The translations under genes and the position numbers were made by a program. This document shows positions 9,446 through 18,402 of a DNA stretch of 20,706 nt, piece after piece. The DNA lies in NCBI GenBank assembly GCA_032718475.1, contig JAUCBJ010003410.1:1-20706 (forward strand), in the 5' to 3' direction. Numbering within the stretch: position 1 is the stretch's first letter; every line of letters begins with the position of its first letter. The notes beneath the pieces were generated by a model, which saw only the letters and a list, made by a program, of their open reading frames with translations, had not been told where the DNA came from and made no database searches. This stretch comes from Nemertoderma westbladi (lineage: Eukaryota > Xenacoelomorpha > Nemertodermatida > Nemertodermatidae).

Positions 9446-10305
9446 GACTAGTTGAATATTTCCCTAAATTGAAAATGAGAAGATGATTTTCCGCTTACTT
9501 TTTTTTCATCGGATAATAGTCCTTAAATTGACACCCACCTGCCCACCCCGCAATGTATAATTAATTGTTATTTATATTTTAGAAATTTATTTATAGCAAT
9601 ATATATATTTTTAGCAATTTATCTTGTCTCCATGTCTTCATTTTCATTTTGGCATAATGGTACTGCCAGACTGCAGCTGAACTGGCTGTGGCTGACTGGT
9701 GCAGTGGTGTGGTCACTGTGGTACCGGTACCATGCTGACATGTACAACAAAATCTTCAATGCTGCAATGTGCAATGAATTCATGGAATTGTGCGATTTTG
9801 CAAAAAATGTTGGACTCTTAATTTGTTTGTTAATTTATTTGTTCTCTTAATTCTAATGTATATTTGTAATTTTTAGTGTATGTATCTGACTTTATCGACT
9901 GTTATGTAATTTGCTGTGTATACTCGTGATTTTACAGACGTCACTTTAACCCTTTAGCAAGCAAGACATTTTATTAGTAACCATTTTTATAAGAACACTA
10001 TTTTAATTTAACTGCGTCCTTTTATGTTTCAATTGTTTTATATATGTTTTTGTCATTGTTTCGTAAACATGGTCGGTATTGGTCGCAATACTTAATTACT
10101 TACCGGTACTGTTATAATTACTTTCAGTTGGACTTTCTTTTGGTGTGTACGGGTTCCATAAGCATTAGCTTTCTTATACCCAAACTATTAAACATTAAAC
10201 ATTAAACATTTGGATAGGCCTATTACTTCTGTACTTACTGTTATTGTGTTGACTGCAGTTTTGTATTGCAGCAGTACCGGTGACTGCAGGACTGTCTGAC
10301 TTACA
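9446..10305 (+). promoter_or_regulatory. Upstream flank of MAEA, presumed promoter and 5' UTR region
   Basis: The 860 bp before the MAEA start codon are AT-rich with a less AT-rich patch at 9630-9800 (a 72-codon open frame of no recognisable family). I see no convincing TATA box at a useful distance. Exact TACCGGTA palindromes stand at 9723-9730 and 10101-10108, with a near match (TACCGGTG) at 10275, 31 bp before the ATG. A three-step ATTAAAC repeat lies at 10188-10208. The transcription start cannot be placed from sequence alone, and an upstream non-coding exon is possible. Confidence 0.35.
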
Positions 10306-10934
10306 ATGAAGATGGCCCAAGCGATCCGAACATTAGAGCACTCAACTCTGAAACTTCCTTACGAATCGATGAACAAAAAGTTCCGTTCGACCCAGAAAGT
10401 ATTAGACCGCGAAATTAGTCATGTGAGCGGAGCGATTGCGGTGTTGGATACGAGGTTGGCGGTGGTTGAGACCGTTAAAGAGCAGCTGAAGGATGAAACC
10501 GTTAAAGAGCAGCTGAAGAATGAAACCGTTAAAGAGCAGCTGAAAGATGAAACAGTTAAAAATGATGTCAAGGTGGAAAACAATGACGAGGAATCTAAGG
10601 AAGATACAGCTACCGGTAAATATGAACTGAATGGACAAGAAAATCTTCAAGAGGATCACAAGAATGAAGGGAAAGATATCGTTAACGAAGATAAAAACTC
10701 AAGGAAGGGTGTTGATAACGGGTCAGTTGTGGCTCTAATAGACGGAGTTGTAGAGAAACTGATATCTCTGAAACGGAAGTCCGTAGAGGCATTCGAAGAT
10801 GAGATGGCCGCGGCGACTTGTTGTCTCAAACGGGTAGTCCATCTTAAAGGACACGATGAGGTCTGGAGTAAGAACGGATTGGCCGATTGGAAAGCCAAGC
10901 GGTTTGATAGGATGCTAGTAGATTACTTTCTCAG
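10306..10934 (+). CDS. MAEA: MAEA exon 1 (N-terminus, expanded linker, start of LisH)
   Basis: ATG at 10306 is the first possible start: TGA at 10297-10299 is in frame three codons upstream. A second ATG at 10312 (AAGATGGCC) has the stronger Kozak context and matches the MA... start of human MAEA, so either Met1 or Met3 may be used. The exon ends after DRMLVDYFL plus two bases of the next codon (phase 2). The donor is CTCAG|GTACCC, with GT at 10935-10936. The frame stays open beyond the donor to 11031, but that read-through lacks any MAEA similarity, whereas splicing to 11973 restores the LisH motif. Confidence 0.92.
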
Positions 10935-13900
10935 GTACCCAATCAGCCAATATTGTTCTGTTGTTGGTATACCCGTTACCGGTACTTACCAGCATACCGA
11001 CTCCCTCACTAGTACCTACTGTGTGTCGTAGTAAATTATTATTATTCCCGTTTCTGAAATTCCCTAGAATCATGAAAATATATTTATCATTATGTTTCTA
11101 GCTGTCTAGAGAGCCTAGACTCTCTTTTCGTTGTGGTGTATAATAAATACACCACACCATGCGACCGGAATATTTGTATTGTTGTGTCGTAATTCAGTGA
11201 CATGGATCCCCCTCCCCAATTGGTCTACAAATCGTAATAAGATTGCATCCTCCTTATCTGCCTTTAGCAGAATATTTATTTTCCTTATCAATCTTTAGTT
11301 ACAAGAGTTTGAAAAAGATGTCTCCGTCAATATTTTTCCTGCTACCACGCTGTTTTTCATAAACCTTATAGAGATTTTCTGTTGCAAATGGAAATATGAG
11401 CATTCGAAAGTTACAATAAAAATTATGTAACAATAAAGTCAAATAAAACTAATCTATTTCCTGTATGTATAGGTAGGATCATAATATTTATTTTTTATTA
11501 CATGGGAATAATTATAATCTTTTTTCACCCTTCAACACTGCAATAATATTTAAGAAATTCCACCAACAATATTTCATTTAACTTTTTGCCCGGAAAAAAA
11601 GGTAACAGTTTTAAGTTATTATTAGAAAATTTAATAACTATAATCCCAAGCTAATACTATATTATACAAATTTAATGAGTGAGTCATAAGTACCGGTACC
11701 TCTATAAATAGGTTTTTAAAACGTTCCGCTGGTTGGGAGCAAAAATAAACCTTTGTATTGCAACCGTAACCTGTCCTATTGACTCTTTTTTTATTATTTT
11801 GGTTAGAATAAAGCGCCACAGATCATGGTTTCTTTCACTGTATGGTGTATGGATTATTACATTGTTAATTTCCCGTTAGGCATCACCCTCCATCAGCTGT
11901 CTTCTTAATTTTATTATATGTATAAAATTTATCGCTAAATTTATTATAATATTCGTAATAATCTAATCCCAGGAAGAATTTCTTCGACACCGGTATAAAA
12001 CTCGCGGAATCCTCTGGGATTCGGGAACTCACAAACATCGATATGTTTATCGTGTCGCGAGAGATTGAGGAGTGTCTCCGTGTTGGGGACACGGGTCCCG
12101 CGCTTCAGTGGTGTCATGACAACCGCTCGAAACTACGGAGGATCAAATCCAAACTCGAGTTTAAACTCAGGGAACAGGAATTCATTGAATTAATTAAAGG
12201 TATGGTCTGGGACAAGTAATAAAGGACAGAGCGACAGAGTTAATGGGACAAATATTATGGGACAAATAGTATGGGACGAGTAATATGGGAGAAATGGTAT
12301 GGGATAAGTAATAAGGGACAAAAAGTATGGGACAAGTAATAAGGGGCAGATAGTATGGGACAAACCTAATGGGACAAATAGTATGGGACAAACCTAATGG
12401 GACAAATAGTATGGGACAAACCTAATGGGACAAGTAATAATGAACAAATAGTATGGGACGAGTAATATGGGAGAAATAGTATGGGATAAGTAATAAGGGA
12501 CATATAAAATAGTATGGGACAATTAATAAGGGACAAATAGTATGGGACAGGGCAAGTAATAAGGGACAAATAGTATGGGACAAGTAATAAGGGACAAATA
12601 GTATGGGACAAGTAATAAGGGACAAATAGTATGGGACAAGTAATAAGGGACAAATAGTATGGGACAAGTAATAAGGGACAAAGGTAATGGGACAAGTAAG
12701 AAGGGACAAATAGTATGGGACAAGTAATAAAAGGGACTAATAGTATGGGACAAGTAAAAAGGGACAAATAGTATGGGATAAGTAATAAGGGACAAAGCTA
12801 ATGAGACAAATAGTATGTGACAAGTAATAAGGGACAAATTGTATGGGACAAGTAATAAGGGACAAATAGTATGGGACAAGTAATAAGGGACAAATAGTAT
12901 GGGACAAGTAATAAGGGACAAATAGTATGGGACAAGTAATAAGGGACAAATAGTATGGGACAAGTAATAAGGGACAAATAGTATGGGACAAGTAATAAGG
13001 GACAAATAGTATGGGACAAGTAATAAGGGACAAATAGTATGGGACAAGTAATAAGGGACAAATAGTATGGGACAAGTAATAAGGGACAAATAGTACGGGA
13101 CTAGTAATAAGGGACAAATTGTATGGGACATGTAATAAGGAACAAAGCTAATGGGACAAATAATAAGGGAGAAATAGTATGGGACAAGTAATAAGGGACT
13201 AATAGTATGGGACCAGTAATAAGGGACAAATAGTATGGGACAAGTAATAAGGGACAAATAGCATGGGACTAGTAATAAGGGACAAAGCTAATGGGACAAA
13301 TAGTAGGTGACAAGTAATAAGGGACAAATTGTATGGGACAAGTAATAAGGGACAAATAGTATGGGACAAGTAATAAGGGACAAATAGTATGGGACAAGTA
13401 ATAAGGGACAAATAGTATGGGACAAGTAATAAGGGACAAATAGTATGGGACAAGTAATAAGGGACAAATAGTATGGGACAAGTAATAAGGGACAAATAGT
13501 ATGGGACAAGTAATAAGGGACGAATAGTATGGGACAAGTAATAAGGGACAAATAGTATGGGACAAGTAATAAGGGACAAATAGTATGGGACAAGTAATAA
13601 GGGACAAATAGTATGGGACAAGTAATAGGGGACAAATAGTATGGGACAAGTAATAAGGGACAAATAGTATGGGACAAGTAATAAGGGACAAATAGTATGG
13701 GACAAGTAATAAGGGACAAATAGTATGGGACAAGTAATAAGGGACAAATAGTATTGGACAAGTAATAAGGGACAAATATTATGGGACAAGTAATAAGGGA
13801 CAAATAGTATGGGACAAGTAATAAGGGACAAATAGTATGGGACAAGTAATAAGGGACAAATAGTATTGGACAAGTAATAAGGGACAAATAGTATGGGACA

Positions 13901-16900
13901 AGTAATAAGGGACAAATATTATGGGACAAGTAATAAGGGACAAATAGTATGGGACAAGTAATAAGGGACAAATAGTATGTGACAAGTAATAAGGGACAAA
14001 TAGTATGGGACAAGTAATAAGGGACAAATAGTATGGGACAAGTAATAAGGGACAAATAGTATGGGACAAGTAATAAGGGACAAATAGTATGGGACAAGTA
14101 ATAAGGGACAAATAGTATGGGACAAGTAATAAGGGACAAATAGTATGGGACAAGTAATAAGGGACAAATAGTATTGGACAAGTAATAAGGGACAAATAGT
14201 ATGGGACAAGTAATAAGGGACAAATAGTATGGGACAAGTAATAAGGGACAAATAGTATGGGACAAGTAATAAGGGACAAGGCTAATGGGACAAATAGTAT
14301 GTGACAAGTAATAAGGGACAAATTGTATGGGACAAGTAATAAGGGACACATAGTATGGGACAAGTAATAAGGGACAAATAGTATGGGACAAGTAATAAGG
14401 CACAAATAGTATGGGACAAGTAATAAGGGACAAGGCTAATGGGACAGCAAGGAAGGGACAAATCTATCTAATGGGACAAATAGAATGGGACAAGTAATAA
14501 GGGACAAATAGTATGGGACAAGTAATAAGGGACAAATAGTATGGGACAAGTAATAAGGGACAAATAGTATGGGACAAGTAATAAGGGACAAATAGTATGG
14601 GACAAGTAATAAGGGACAAGGCTAATGGGACAACAAGGAAGGGACAAATCTATCTAATGGGACAAATAGAATGGGACAAGTAATAAGGGACAAATAGTAT
14701 GGGACAAGTAATAAGGGACAAATAGTATGGGACAAGTAATAAGGGACAAATAGTATGGGACAAGTAATAAGGGACAAATAGTATGGGACAAGTAATAAGG
14801 GACAAATAGTATGGGACAAGTAATAAGGGACAAATAGTATGGGACAAGTAATAAGGGACAAATAGTATGGGACAAGTAATAAGGGACAAATAGTATGGGA
14901 CAAGTAATAAGGGACAAATAGTATGGGACAAGTAATAAGGGACAAATAGTATGGGACAAGTAATAAGGGACAAATAGTATGGGACAAGTGATAAGGGACA
15001 AGGCTAATGGGACAACAAGGAATGGACAAATCTATCTAATGGGACAAATAGAATGGGACAAGTAATAAGGGACAAATAGTATGGGACAAGTAATAAGGGA
15101 CAAATAGTATGGGACAAGTAATAAGGGACAAATAGTATGGGACAAGTAATAAGGGACAAATAGTATGGGACAAGTAATAAGGGACAAGGCTAATGGGACA
15201 ACAAGGAAGGGACAAATCTATCTAATGGGACAAATAGAATGGGACAAGTAATAAGGGACAAATAGTATGGGACAAGTAATAAGGGACAAATAGTATGGGA
15301 CAAGTAATAAGGGACAAATAGTATGGGACAAGTAATAAGGGACAAATAGTATGGGACAAGTAATAAGGGACAAATAGTATGGGACAAGTAATAAGGGACA
15401 AATAGCATGGGACTAGTAATAAGGGACAAAGCTAATGGGACATATAGTATGTGACAAGTAATAAGGGACAAATTGTATGGGACAAGTAATAAAGGGACAA
15501 ATAGTATGGGACAAGTAATAAGGGACAAATAGTATGGGACAAGTAATAAGGGACAAATAGTATGGGACAAGTAATAAGGGACAAATAGTATGGGACAAGT
15601 AATAAGGGACAAATAGTATGGGACAAGTAATAAGGGATAAATAGTATGGGACAAATAGTATGGGACAAGTAATAAGGGACAAATAGTATGGGACAAGTAA
15701 TAAGGGACAAATAGCATGGGACTAGTAATAAGGGACAAAGCTAATGGGACAAATAGTATGTGACAAGTAATAAGGGACAAATAGTATGGGACAAGTAATA
15801 AGGGACAAATAGTATGGGACAAGTAATAAGGGACAAATAGTATGGGACAAGTAATAAGGGACAAATAGTATGGGACAAGTAATAAGGGACAAATAGTATG
15901 GGACAAGTAATAAGGGACAAATAGTATGGGACAAGTAATAAGGGACAAATAGTATGGGTCAAGTAATAAGGGACAAATAGTATGGGACTATAGTAATAAG
16001 GGACAAATAGTATGGGACAAGTAATAAGGGACAAATAGTATGGGACAAGTAATAAGGGACAAAGCTAATGGGACAAATAGTATGTGACAAGTAATAAGGG
16101 ACAAATTGTATGGGACAAGTAATAACTAATAAGGGACAAATAGTATGGGACAAGTAATAAGGGACAAAGCTAATGGGACAAATAGTATGTGACAAGTAAT
16201 AAGGGACAATTGTATGGGACAAGTAATAACTAATAAGGGACAAATAGTATGGGACAAGTAATAAGGGACAAAGCTAATGGGACAAATAGTATGTGACAAG
16301 TAATAAGGGACAAATTGTATGGGACAAGTAATAACTAATAAGGGACAAATAGTATGGGACAAGTAATAAGGGACAAAGCTAATGGGACAAATAGTATGTG
16401 ACAATTAATAAGGGACAAATTGTATGGGACAAGTAATAACTAATAAGGGACAAATAGTATGGGACAAGTAATAAGGGACAAATAGTATGGGACAAGTAAT
16501 AAGGGACAAATAGTATGGGACAAGTAATAAGGGACAAAGCTAATGGGACAAATAGTATGGGACAAGTAATAAGGGACAATTGTATGGGACAAGTAATAAC
16601 TAATAAGGGACAAATAGTATGGGACAAGTAATAAGGTACAAATAGTATGGGATAAGTAATAAGGGACAAATAGTATGGGACAAGTAATAAGGAACAAACC
16701 CACATTAAATTGCGGCAATTCATTGTGTTCCCGTTTGCTACGCACAGAAGTGACAGTAAGTCCAGAGTCCTTTAGTCTCGCTCAGATAGGCAAGCTTGTT
16801 TTCTAGAATTCCGATTGAATATTGGCTATATCAACTACTTTTGGAGAATTTTCACATTCTTTGTCAATTTATTTGCAATCATGCAGACCTCGATAGCAGC

Positions 16901-18402
16901 TACTATGTTTTGAAATTGTCTACCATCCAGAGTTGAAACAGAGACAAGTCTCTGTTTCAACACTACACCATCATTTGTAGAGCCTTGGAGAGTAGTTGGA
17001 ATGCGGTAGGTTAGGCCGTGCCGTGCCTATAGCATGGGGAAATTTTTTTACTAAACAATTTTGATTACTGATGCCTTTTGTCAAGCTAGCTACAAACATA
17101 ATTTCTAAATTACATTTGACTTTAAAATAATGGTATATAATCTGTGCGGTGAGCTACCAGTTCATTCTCGCATTGGTTTCCGTCGAGATTTTAACTGCGA
17201 AACCCCAGAGATCATATCTGATCTAGAACTGATCTTTATACTTCACATGTATTTTCCAATACACATCGCCCATGTGAAGAATACCAGGTTTTCACTTTTC
17301 GGTCGAAATTCTACTGGAATTTTATATGAAGAATTTGTAATTTTCCAAATTTTTCCTTATTAAGTGTTTTATAGTTCTTATTTCTTCTGTTTTATAACCA
17401 GTGTAGATACTTCAGCCCTTCTGAAACCTGTGATTTTAGTGAAAACCTGATTGTACACATGGGGGGAAACTGCAAAGTGAAATATAACAGTAGTAAATCT
17501 GGCATAATTGACAGGGGCCATACACATTTCCATAATTAGACAAGCATTGAAGGTTAAGAATTAAGAGACCAAATTTGGCGGTCACAAAAAATCTACCTTT
17601 TTAAGTTTGTACATTATAGTGGCACAACGGTGAGCCAATTATATATATAAAGAAATATGTTTTCCATTGTTTACTGCTCAAAAGCTCGCGAACTTTTTCT
17701 AAAAAGTATTTAACAAAATCCAAACCTTTATTAACTTATTTTAAACTCTAACCAAAAAATCACACCCTGTGGCTCTTCAGTTAGTTCGATCTTTAATTTT
17801 GCTTCGACTTTATCGTTCCTTTTTATATCACAGGCGACGAGCGATTGGAAGCTATTAAACACGCGCGGAAGTATCTCGCTACCATGGCGACGGAGGACTC
17901 TATGCTGGACCACCTGCAGACTGTAATGGGTATCCTCGCCTTCCCTAGAGACACCCACATATCCCCCTACAAACAGCTGTACAGCGACGCACGATGGGAG
18001 GCCCTTGTCCTCGAGTTCCAATCCAACATTCTCGCTCTGCATCAGCTAACCGACGACTCGGTGTTCTCGGTCACTCTACAGGCGGGGCTATCCTCGTTAA
18101 AGACCCCCCACTGCTACCGCGAGGGCTCCCGCAGACACCCCGAGTGCCCGGTCTGCAACCCCAGACTCAACGACCTGGCCGCTTCCCTCCCGTCCGCCCA
18201 TTGCTCCCAGTCCCGGCTGGTCTGTCCGGTCTCCGGCCTCCCCATGAACGAACACAACGCCCCTATGATGCTGCCCAACGGGCGGGTCTACAGTTACGAT
18301 TCCTTGCAGTCGCTCGCAGGTCGCGGTGGCGGCAAGTTTAAATGTCCCAAAACTGGGGAGGAATTCGTCTTAGAGCAGGCCGAGAAGGTGTTTGTTATGT
18401 GA
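10306..18402 (+). CDS. MAEA: MAEA orthologue, RING-like subunit of the CTLH/GID E3 ubiquitin ligase (join 10306-10934, 11973-12199, 17834-18402)
   Basis: MAEA (yeast Gid9/Fyv10) pairs with RMND5 (Gid2) to form the catalytic RING module of the CTLH/GID ubiquitin ligase, in cytosol and nucleus. The three exons join in frame (629+227+569 nt) to 474 residues; human MAEA is 396. Order: N-terminal helices (about 10-50, LKLPYESMNKKFRSTQKVLD), an expanded acidic/lysine linker (about 52-140), a helix around DGVVEKLISLKRKSVE (146-161), LisH (about 198-231), CTLH (about 237-294), CRA (about 295-375) and a RING-like domain (390 to the end). RING-like residues include C390, C393, H408, C409, C416 and C456. 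The tail AEKVFVM matches human AEKVYIM; human Y394, important for E2-ubiquitin activation (from memory), is F472 here. Every domain is intact, so the gene is very likely functional. Vertebrate MAEA has more introns. The linker is much longer than the ~10 residues in human. Confidence 0.95.
10468..10560 (+). repeat. 27-bp in-frame tandem repeat in the MAEA linker (ETVKEQLKD x3 plus a partial)
   Basis: Three nearly identical 27-bp units (10468-10494, 10495-10521, 10522-10548) encode ETVKEQLKD, ETVKEQLKN and ETVKEQLKD (residues 55-81), followed by a partial unit ETVK and a decayed NDVK. Unit length is a multiple of three, so changes in copy number keep the frame. The peptide is charged and helix-prone. 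It sits where human MAEA has only about ten residues between ELEKTL and the VVSLLDGVVEKL helix, together with another ~55 residues of acidic, low-complexity linker (about 82-138). Confidence 0.93.
10935..11972 (+). other. MAEA intron 1 (1038 bp)
   Basis: Donor CAG|GTACCC at 10935 and acceptor CTAATCCCAG ending at 11972. It interrupts the LisH codon for R210 (AG|G). The content is AT-rich. TACCGGTA occurs at 10977-10984 and 11691-11698. A perfect 10-bp stem (11132-11141 and 11147-11156) presents an AATAAA-containing loop. No separate gene is visible inside. Confidence 0.88.
11973..12199 (+). CDS. MAEA: MAEA exon 2 (rest of LisH, CTLH)
   Basis: This exon is too short to stand out as an open frame, and was found by homology to MAEA. 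It reads (R)KNFFDTGIKLAESSGIREL, then TNIDMFIVSREIEECL, ALQWCHDNRSKLRRIKSKLE and FKLREQEFIELIK. It aligns without gaps to human GYYNTAVKLARQSGI through LAWCHDNKSRLRKMKS and QEFIELIR. The acceptor CCCAG|G at 11972 supplies the last base of R210, and the donor AAAG|GTATGG leaves one base (phase 1) for G286. The frame is free of stops. Both ends fit the phases of the neighbouring exons exactly. Confidence 0.93.
12209..16698 (+). repeat. Large minisatellite in MAEA intron 2, 28-bp unit, about 160 copies
   Basis: The 28-bp unit is two related 14-mers, GGGACAAATAGTAT and GGGACAAGTAATAA. Much of the array, especially 12850-14270, is almost perfectly homogeneous; both edges are more degenerate. Variants form higher-order blocks. 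One contains GGCTAATGGGAC then AAGGAAGGGACAAATCTATC and begins near 14434, 14620, 15002 and 15188 (spacings 186, 382, 186). Another, with ATAACTAATAAGGGAC, repeats about every 105 bp from 16063 to 16377. The array starts 9 nt after the exon 2 donor. The minus strand of the unit has no stop codon in any frame, which creates long meaningless hydrophobic frames. Confidence 0.97.
16932..16961 (+). other. Perfect 14-bp inverted repeat with 2-nt loop
   Basis: GTTGAAACAGAGAC is followed by AA and then its exact reverse complement GTCTCTGTTTCAAC. It lies in unique sequence of intron 2, 230 bp after the minisatellite. Such a near-loopless palindrome would form a stable hairpin in RNA or single-stranded DNA. 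It does not match a terminator or a known transposon tip. Confidence 0.85.
17834..18402 (+). CDS. MAEA: MAEA exon 3 (CRA and RING-like domain, C-terminus)
   Basis: The acceptor CACAG|GC at 17833 completes G286 (G|GC). The exon then reads DERLEAIKHARKYL, MGILAFPRDTHISPYKQLY, VTLQAGLSSLKTPHCYRE, CPVCNPRLNDLAASLPSAHC, SRLVCPVSGLPMNEHNAPMM, LPNGRVYSYDSL and EQAEKVFVM, all colinear with human MAEA. The stop is TGA 18400-18402. A TTG codon (17845) is not the start; translation enters from exon 2. The exon is markedly more G/C-rich, mainly at third positions, than exon 1. The last 24 nt (18379-18402) are the first unit of the downstream minisatellite. No canonical AATAAA appears between the stop and the end of the array, so the 3' UTR probably runs through it or uses a variant signal. 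Confidence 0.95.

Larger units (their letters stand above)
12200..17833 (+). other. MAEA intron 2 (5634 bp), mostly minisatellite
   Basis: Donor GTATGG at 12200, acceptor TTTTTATATCACAG ending at 17833 after a pyrimidine-rich stretch. The 4.5-kb array (12209-16698) takes up four fifths of it. The remainder (16699-17833) is AT-rich unique sequence with one perfect 14-bp hairpin (16932-16961) and a weaker one near 17251-17279. A 77-codon open frame at 17130-17363 has no recognisable homology, and I do not count it as a gene. Confidence 0.9.

Noticed and set aside
9632-9850. 72-codon + frame upstream of MAEA as an additional exon or small gene
   Set aside because: The hydrophobic C-terminal part is encoded by AT-rich sequence, there is no recognisable family, and TGA at 10297 blocks any in-frame join directly to the MAEA start.
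10935-11031. Continuation of the exon 1 frame to a stop at 11031, giving a 241-residue protein
   Set aside because: Similarity to MAEA stops exactly at the CAG|GTACCC donor, and exon 2 restores the LisH motif in phase. A read-through isoform is possible but unsupported.
12209-16698. CRISPR-like regular array
   Set aside because: The repeats follow each other without unique spacers, and the window is eukaryotic. It is a minisatellite.
12194-16745. Many long minus-strand open frames (up to 381 codons) encoding a hydrophobic 28-residue periodic peptide of the type LITCPILFVPYYLS
   Set aside because: They arise because the 28-bp unit has no stop codon in any minus frame and 28 is not a multiple of three, so all three frames stay open and read the same cyclic peptide. 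They overlap each other and lie inside an intron of MAEA on the other strand.
17130-17363. 77-codon open frame in intron 2 as a nested gene
   Set aside because: No homology or promoter is evident, and it contains a small inverted repeat. It is not enough to call a gene.
17994-18341. 115-codon + frame overlapping MAEA exon 3
   Set aside because: It is a shadow in a G/C-rich coding exon. The MAEA frame is conserved and this one is Arg/Pro-rich with no homology.
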